From contig JABSSW010000032.1 in assembly GCA_018902385.1 (NCBI GenBank), positions 62,001-126,000 on the forward strand: a stretch of DNA of 64,000 nucleotides, read 5' to 3'. Below, in pieces: positions 56,666 to 64,000 of the stretch. The notes beneath the pieces were generated by a model. That model saw only the letters and a program-made list of their open reading frames with translations, was not told the origin of the DNA and searched no databases. The position numbers and the translations under genes are program-made. This DNA is from Physcia stellaris (lineage: Eukaryota > Ascomycota > Lecanoromycetes > Caliciales > Physciaceae). How positions within the stretch are numbered: position 1 is the stretch's first letter; each line of letters begins with the position of its first letter.

Positions 56666-59600
56666 TTGCGTGATTATATATCAGCAGGCGTTCGCCCCAG
56701 CTTTTTCTAGTGTTCGTCATTCATCTCTTAATAGTTTTCAATTACCCTCTTTTTTTCCCAATTTCCGTCTTCCAATACATTCATGGAATATACATGAGGA
56801 AAGGAGGAACAAATGCACAGCTATGAATCTCAAATTCTAAAACAAGTTCCCAGAGACACTATAGAAGCGCACCAAAAAACCGTTTGTAAAAGCCTTTAGT
56901 GCGTAAGGAGTCTAGATTTCACCTTAAATCCAATTCCTTCTTCTCATGCGCAGACGCACGTCTTTCGATATCGGTACAAAAGCTAGTGATCTAGCGACTA
57001 CAATTGGGGATATGGAGATTACTGTTACGGACTTCTTCATTTGGATATGCTAACTTGTATCTCTCAAGACAGCTGCATGTCTGTTTGTGCTTCCGCATCT
57101 TTGATTATAACATGTCAAAAACATTGATAGAATATCTATCTTGCATCTTATACTCTATCCTGTTAGTGCATCCAGAGTTCGTAATCTCCGAGTCTCCATA
57201 AGGTAATGCAAAGTGTTTTTTTCTTTGTATGCAAGGGATAATCCAGATTCGGAGGAGTAGTCGTGGTGATAGATGGTATGACGTAAAGTGTGACAATCTA
57301 GATTAGTATGTAGAAACGGGAATAAGAAGGTGGTTTAAATCGTAATCATAATGATATTTTATTTTATTTTCTTCTCTCTTTTCATCCTCCACAATCCCAT
57401 CCCCCTCCATCAAAACACTCCAACTCGCCAATCTTACAGCTCCTCAACATCAAAAACTCACAGCCCCAAACATTCGAAATCTCTCGCACTGGCATCTCAT
57501 CTTCATTCGTCTCTTCTCTGGCTCCGTCCCAATACGAGAATAGTGGATTATTCAGACAAAGCGAGGAAAAGCCGAAAGAGAGTGACTGGATGATGAGTGT
57601 GGTTTGGGGATTGAGGCTGGAGTTGAAGGATGGAAGGGGGAAAGGGGGAAAGGGTGATTGAAATATAAGGTTAGAAGAAGGGGAATGGAGATATTGATCG
57701 AAGAGAGGCTTATTGTGTGGGGTTGAATGGGATTCGGGGGAGATGAGAGTGAGCGTGAGGTAGAGATGAATTCCAGTGGAGTGAAATACTTACTACGTCT
57801 TCCGGTGACAATAGCTACGATGAGGAAGTCTGATTCAGGTTTTACGGATTCCGAGATCTAAATCAACATTTCAAAGTACGTAATAATCATCAGCAAGAGG
57901 CAGATACAGCTTACTCAACTATTATATCCCTCGACCGCGACGAGACAGCTACAATCGAATCCGCAGGCTGGATCTATTTCGCTTTTGATAATGCATTCCG
58001 TCAGACAATTCAAACTGTGTTTGAATGAGAATTGCGAACCACGTAGCAACATGCTGACTTTCATAGATCGCGGTTAGATTCCTCGCTTGAGACAGTGCAG
58101 GAGGTTGATGTCGATCGAGCTATGTCGAATTTGATGATAATACTGAAAGCAGTCATTCTCGCTTGATGAGTTCACAGTCTCAATTATATTTTTATTTGTT
58201 TTCATTATTGAAATACAGAGCATAGTCTTAATTAACGTTTTGCACTATCAACGTAAATATCTAAGAGCGATGTAATCCAAGACAAATACACGCAACCCAA
58301 ATATATCATGAATACTCCTGCTTGAAGTGGTGAGAAATATATCAATCTATCTTAGCGACGAAGTTGGATCACGGGGCAATGTAGAAGCATCACTCCGTTC
58401 TGTATGAGGGACATATGTAAGAACTACACCCGCATTTCTACTCAATTAAAGGAAAAATCGAAAGGATAGAACGACCGGAAGCCGACCTTTTCATCATATT
58501 ATAGAGTTCAATGTATGATAAAGCATTCCCCATTCTCGACGCAGGACGCAACCTACCCTCCTCATCCCCCTGGAAATATAAACCATGTGCAGCATCATGG
58601 CGAATTCAACCAATGCCTCAAGCCGGTACCGGGTGATCACAGAATACATAAATATTCCCAACGACCTACAAGCTCAGACGGTAAGCGACCTATCCAAGCA
58701 AGACCATTTATTTTCGGCGAAGCAATGCACTGACCTTAGTACCACAACAACGCAGACTTGGATGATATGCCGATGCCGCCACTACATGCTCCAACAGGCG
58801 TGCCGAGTCCCCCAGTCGTGGTCGTCTAGCAGCAGACTAGAGCTGCTTGGTACCATTAGTGGATGTAGTATGTGAAAGTTGCGAACGACGTGAGTCGGAA
58901 AGCGAGGGCGGAAACCAAGTGCTGAAGTACAGTGATGGTGAGTAGGTGGCTAGGTATCTATTTACCTCTATACTGCCGCTACGGGGGGAATGATTGCGGT
59001 GCTGAGATGCAATGTGAGAGGAATTTCGTTCTAGTGAGTAGATTTTTATAGCAAGGAATATGTGATTTTGGGGGAGGTAAAGAGCAAGTGTGGATGCTGA
59101 TCCAAGGGTTCTATATTTCCAGACAATGGCAAATCCATGGTTTTTATCCCTCGACAAACCCATGTTGATGACAAAATCGAACTGGAATTGGGCTGATTTG
59201 TGCTGCGGTAGGTTCATGATATCATATACTGTGGAGAAGTATGAGAGAGGGTGGTGCTATGACTGAGATGAGTGGTTCGTCCGATGATTCAACCAGTGGC
59301 CAACGCCCACAGTCTGGCGTGTGATCATCGACCAACCGGCTGCCATTCAGATCAGATGTCCCACACCAACTCAGCTCGTGGACCTCAGCTGTTAGGCCCG
59401 GAGGAGACCAAGAGCAATGAGATGATGGTGTCACCAGACCAATGACTCATCCATCTCAGAGAGAGCTTTCTGTTGGGTGCCGGAATTAGAAAGTAAAATT
59501 CAATACAGGATTTAGATCAGGGGACCTCATTCGAGACCTAGTTAATAGAGTTCCTCTCTTTAACCATCATCTCGGCCAAAGGCATGGGTAAGATCAAGAA

Positions 59601-62600
59601 AACCTGTGGTGGGCATCGATATTTCGACACGGACTGCCTGTTTCGCTTCCCAGCTAGAATCTACCTAACGTGACCAAACTGGATCAGAGACAACAAGGAT
59701 CAAGGATCTTACCACACATTCTTAGACCATAGGCTTTCTTTTTCTTGAGTCATATCAGACAATGCCATAGGTAGGATCTAGATGATCTATGACGGACGTC
59801 GAGATCTGGATCTCGTATTGCATGATTGGCTTCCACCTATCCGTATCCAATGCCCTGGTGGAGGGTGCTCCAGGCATTTGTCCAACTCGCCCTCAGCTAG
59901 AGTCTTACCAGAATGGAAGTGCCACACCAAAAGGATGGACTGTAAGTGCACCGGAAGGCCGGCATCGACCGACATATGTGATATGAATATATTGTTGGAT
60001 GGTTGTCCAGTTTCGCAGATTTGTGGGCATTTTCTGCAAAGCCTTTTCGTCCGAAGAACGCCGAGCCAGTCATGGACTGTAATTTCCAAAGTCACAGTGA
60101 ACCTAGGAACTGCGTCGACATTAATTGGACAACTCCCGGCATGGATAAGCTCTTTATGTGGGCTTTTTCTTGCCATGGTGGAGGATGGCACGCTCTGCTT
60201 CAAACCTTGGAGTTGGAGGGGTCCCACACCGGTGCATGAAATAACAGACGCATGGATGCCGTTCGCCCACCGTTTAATTGAGGTGACCTGTGGTCTGTCT
60301 GTGTAGGCCAACTCCACCGTGAACAGAGCTGTACGTATTTTCTGCTTTTGGAGTCCAGATCGCCGATGTAGTCTCCTAGCTCCAGCAAAAATCTGATGAA
60401 ACCGAGTACATGCTAAAACCCCCGGAATGAAGGTCCAACGCCCTGTGGGGTTTGTGCATCTATGTCCAACATCTGGTATTGGGCCGGCGTGCGTGCCACC
60501 GCCTGTGTTAAGAAAACCTACCAAACGCTCTGCAGGGCAGTAGCAAAGCGGGTTAGCTCCCTTTACTCAAAGGGCCTGGTCATCGGGCAAAAGTCTACCA
60601 GTCAGAAACCATCTTCATATGCTTTGTACCAAAGACAGATACGCATCTTTGTCAAACTAATCGTATTAGTGGTGATACACGGGAGGCAGATAGCGCCATA
60701 TCAGATCAGAGGACAAAGGATCTTGCAAGGAGAGATCGACCGAAAAAGATTTTCTAGAAGATCAAGGACGAAGAACGGAAAAGAAGGAGGCGGGTACCTG
60801 GGGTATTCTTCAAGCAGCAGTCCGTCCTAGTAAGTCCTGGATCGATTGCACCCTCGCATTCAGCTCCTTTATTAAAGGAGGAGGCCAAGCCAACATAAGT
60901 TTTACGCCTTTATAGACAAGAGCTGCGCCTATGCTGTGGGGATATGGTCGGTGTTTCATCGTCGATTATGCGGTGTTGTGGGTGTTATGCGTTAACTCTA
61001 GAATTGATGCCCTTTAGAGCGACTGGAAAGTTGTGTGCTTGAGGCGTCGAGGCAAAGAAAGTTCAACATAGTGGAGTCTCTAGATATTTCTTCCAGAGGA
61101 AAGGAGGTACTTGGGATACTATCGAGCAGCAGCACGTCGCCGGAGAATAGGGGACGATCACAGTGATGATTTCTTGGAATCATCTGTATCGAAATGTCTC
61201 GAGTTCGCCAGCTGCCTTAAGTCCTCCCTCCTCCTGTCCATCCTACCTTTGACTGATAATCCCCAAAGAATGCCAATATCACGCCGTTTGTTGATGAACA
61301 CAGATCAAATACTTCGTTCTACCAGTATTGCATATTTGAGGTAGTAGATAAACCTCGTTGCTCTTCGATGCTTGGATATAGCCATGTCTGAAACCGGCAT
61401 TGGCAGAGTCTAGACATACCGTCCGCAGAACATGTGTCCGACTTCCAATGTATATATGCCACCCTTGCCGTATTGGCTATCCCGTACCATGTCAACATCT
61501 TTATGAAAAGATTGAGGGATCCATGCGTGGCCCATGGCCAGCTTGTCCAGGGCTTGGGTAAACAATCAATCTGTGTGATATGCATTGCAGGCGGCCTCCG
61601 CCATTGCGGTACGCCAAATCCGATGGGATGTCAATGCTTGCGCATATCGTGTCCTGAAAGATGGTCGTGTGTATGATACTCTGAGCAGAATTTGCTTCAA
61701 AGCTGAAGACCAGAGCGGAGGATCGGCGCATTAATCTGTCGCATACGCATCGGACGAAGACGAAGGGGAAGTTTGATCGTACATTGAAAGCTCGAGTTGA
61801 TCCTGACGAAGATATACGAAATGGACAGAGTGAACCTATATGCACCATTGTCGATTTGGGCGGAGGGGCTGTCAACACCGTGAAATCAGAGAATAATGAA
61901 GATGTGTTGGGGTGTTCTAGGCCTGAAAGGTCTGACGTATGTATTAGCGTTAGTGAGTGTTCTCTGCACTCGCCTCGAGCGATCGAGGCGAAATTGACTA
62001 CCGATCACGTCCTTGGGTATTTTACCGCTCACATGATCATAGTGATGGACGGGAAAGAAAACGAATAGCCCGACTTGGGCATTACGTCGAGTCTAAAACT
62101 CCATTCATCCAGTTTTATTTCTCTAAGATCTGATGACGGGTATCCTTGATCTGGTAAGTGATTCCTATCTTCCATGGCACCCATTTCTGTCTAGGGCCAG
62201 TGCTGTATCCGGTAAGCGGCCGAGCAAGCTTTCTGGACTTCTCAACGTATAGGCTGTCCTGGGTACGTCCGGCGCAAGGACTCTGGCCGTGGCTGATTCC
62301 ATGCAAAAAATAATCTCTCACAGCTTCTACCAGATACTAGTTCGACCGATTCTCACAACGGTCACGTGTCTCCTCATCAACAGCCCTGTCTAGCGCACGA
62401 TGCTTTAGATGATGGCGTATCAATGTTAGATGGAACTGGAAAGGCTGTTAGTCGTACGTGGGGAGTTTCTTTGTGAAGCCAAAGAGAGACTCAAGCATGC
62501 TACCAAAAAGTTACGTCCTGCAAAAACACGCAAAAGGCGTTCTTCTCAGCAACTTGACCTTCTGTCTCATGGCGCAGCATCTTACCTGATTAGGTTGCAG

Positions 62601-63124
62601 TAGCGAATGCTGTCCAGTATGATTGCTTGGATTGGCCTGCTGCATTCAAGGATGATGAGTGGTGTCTCGTAACACAAGCTGTGCATGGTGATACACAGTG
62701 GAGTAACCAGTTCCGAGTCCTGAGTCAGCTAAGATATAAATGGTGGGGTTAAAGGGTTCTCGCCTATTTCGTGGAGTTGGTGATGAATTGAGATGTTGCC
62801 CGTCTTGGCTCGTTGAAAAGCTCGGTAAAGTAAGCACTAAGAAGTATTACTTGCATGTAATCCCAGCAAGCGCAATCGAGCTGAATGAGCCTTGAGAATA
62901 TCCATACCGATCAGTACCTATAAGTCAGAGATCGAACTGCTTGGGGGCTCGGGATTCCTACGGTACTTGGAGTCATCAGTGGCCTATCAAATGTTTGCCT
63001 CGGCAGTCAGACTTTGCCTCAATCTTGACTCCTATCTCTTGCTCAAAATCCTTTGAGACCTTTGGAAATATGATCTGCTGTGGAAAGTTGACAGGATCTC
63101 TCTATTTAATTAAGACTATCAGCG
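56666..63124. other. long gene-poor region
   Basis: About 6.5 kb without a supportable gene. Frames such as 59787-60524 (minus, 245 codons), 59782-60306 (plus), 61878-61501 (minus) and 61784-62068 (plus) overlap each other on opposite strands and show no recognisable domain. A MITE remnant is at 60608-60715. The composition is mixed, not saturated AT, so this is probably old intergenic DNA with gene relics. Confidence 0.45.
60608..60715 (+). mobile_element. MITE remnant
   Basis: About 110 bp similar to the 3' half of 33226-33451 (CTTCATATGCTTTGTRCCAA, GATACGCATCT, GGGAGGCAGATAGCGCC, then CAGATCAGAGGA). The 5' half is not recognisable. Confidence 0.5.
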
Positions 63125-64000
63125 ATGTCTTCTTCAATTCACACCTCCGAGCTCAGCCAAAGCTATATTGATGCTTATATTGGCGACCGGTTGAAAGGTA
63201 CAGCTATTGCGTTAATAGTGCTACAAACCATTTTTGTTGCGCTTCGTCAATGGTCTCGCCATCTGCAAAAGGCTCCTTTTGGCTGGGATGATATATTCAT
63301 CATACCGGCATACTTGAGCTGTCTAGGCTTGTGCATAGCAAGCATCCGTGAGTGTCTCGTACAATTCAATTTGATTTGACTGACGTGTCGATAGTTGCCG
63401 TAGAACATGGGGGCGTCGGTCGTCATCTGGGAGTCGTTGCGCAACTGAGTCCTGAAAAGCTACCGTACTGGGGCAAAACCTGCTTGGTTGCGATTCCGGC
63501 CCTATACGCACCTGCTGTCACGTTCCCAAGACTTGTTGTTCTGGCCGTCTACTTGCGAGTCTTCACTGACAAGCGCTCTCGCTCAATATCTTATGTCGTG
63601 GCCGCCGTGACCATTATCGCGTGTATCGTCAATGTCATATTGTCGATGTGGCCGTGCGATCCATATTCATTTAAGTGGGATAGAAGAATAAAAGGCGGTT
63701 ATTGTCGGATCGATGGGCAGCTTCAACTTCGAGTCGGCGGCCTACCTACGATTCTCACTGATCTGGTCATGCTCATATTACCGCTGCCGGTCATATTGAG
63801 GCTGAATACGTCGACAAGGATCAAATGGGGCTTAGCCACTACATTCCTCATGGGCGGCCTGTACGTATCGAGAGAGTGGACTTTCCGATTCTACTCACTG
63901 ACTGCTGAATAGAGGCCTCGTTTTTTCGATCATCCGTTTCGCTCAGTACGTATAAATCGGAGCCTTTTCTTCCCTTTTCGTAATGCTGCAGGAGTTTTTA
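63125..64000 (+). CDS. PTH11/rhodopsin-type membrane protein, runs off the edge
   Basis: Exons 63125-63347, 63395-63860 and 63913-63955, with a last short piece from 63992 to the window end, all in phase. Introns start GTGAGT, GTACGT and GTACGT. The protein is the fungal 'rhodopsin domain' integral membrane family (PTH11-like putative receptors). The signatures are RQWSRHLQKAPFGWDDIFII, EHGGVGRHLG, YWGKTCLVAIPALYAPAVTF, PRLVVLAVYLRVFTDKR, the MWPCDPYSFKWD Cys region, then GLPTILTDLVMLILPLPVIL, and FLMGGLGLVFSIIRFAQ after the third intron. Seven membrane helices are expected; about six are inside the window. The 3' end is missing. Confidence 0.85.

Noticed and set aside
59787-60524. 245-codon minus-strand frame
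   Set aside because: A 174-codon frame overlaps on the plus strand. Neither shows a domain, signal, or splice pattern, and Cys/His content looks random.
1-64000. CRISPR arrays, bacterial operons or prophage
   Set aside because: Intron-rich eukaryotic genes throughout; no spaced direct repeats of CRISPR type.

Overview
The window looks like a piece of a filamentous ascomycete (Pezizomycotina) genome. Genes carry short 45-150 bp GT-AG introns with CTGAC/CTAAC-like branch points. The families present are typical of such fungi: a Zn2Cys6 regulator, a PTH11-like 'rhodopsin' membrane protein, a HeLo-like N-terminal protein, an Rds1-type ferritin-like secreted protein and an SRR1 domain protein. 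Transposons mutated by a repeat-induced process are common. The order or species cannot be fixed by reading alone.

Region 1 (1-12.7 kb) is a nested transposon block. An old, extremely AT-rich repeat (1-1557 and 12156-12660) was split by a Ty3/gypsy element (1558-12150; 184 bp LTRs; 5 bp target duplication GACGT). The 5' LTR of that element was in turn split by a 3.5 kb LTR element (1650-5184; 222 bp LTRs) that carries only a Gag-like ORF. C-to-T decay here is unusual. It falls on CpC and CpT while CpA and CpG survive, which is not the CpA-to-TpA pattern of textbook RIP.

Region 2 (13-46 kb) is a duplicated accessory region. It holds two related UPF1-like SF1 helicase genes (16.3-20.1 and 34.2-38.2 kb), each complete over 8-9 exons except for one lesion. 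Two related coiled-coil proteins (41.6-42.8 and 44.3-45.7 kb) appear to share the helicases' N-terminal domain. A secreted Thr/Pro-rich protein (13.5 kb) has an inverted, decayed copy (32.6-33.6 kb). There are also gene fragments, a TA-flanked MITE family, a 350 bp short-TIR repeat, a second saturated AT-rich block (23.4-25.3 kb), a LINE RNase H relic and an inverted fragment of the Gag-only element. A wax-synthase-like membrane enzyme (21.7-23.1 kb) lies between the helicases.

Region 3 (46-64 kb) is more ordinary. It holds a HeLo-like protein with one stop, a small secreted protein, the Rds1-type protein, an AflR-like Zn2Cys6 factor, a proline-rich conserved protein, an SRR1 protein, a long gene-poor stretch (56.7-63.1 kb), and the start of a PTH11/rhodopsin-type gene that runs off the right edge.

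Exon boundaries were derived by hand from reading frame and splice signals. Family names come from recognised motifs, not searches.
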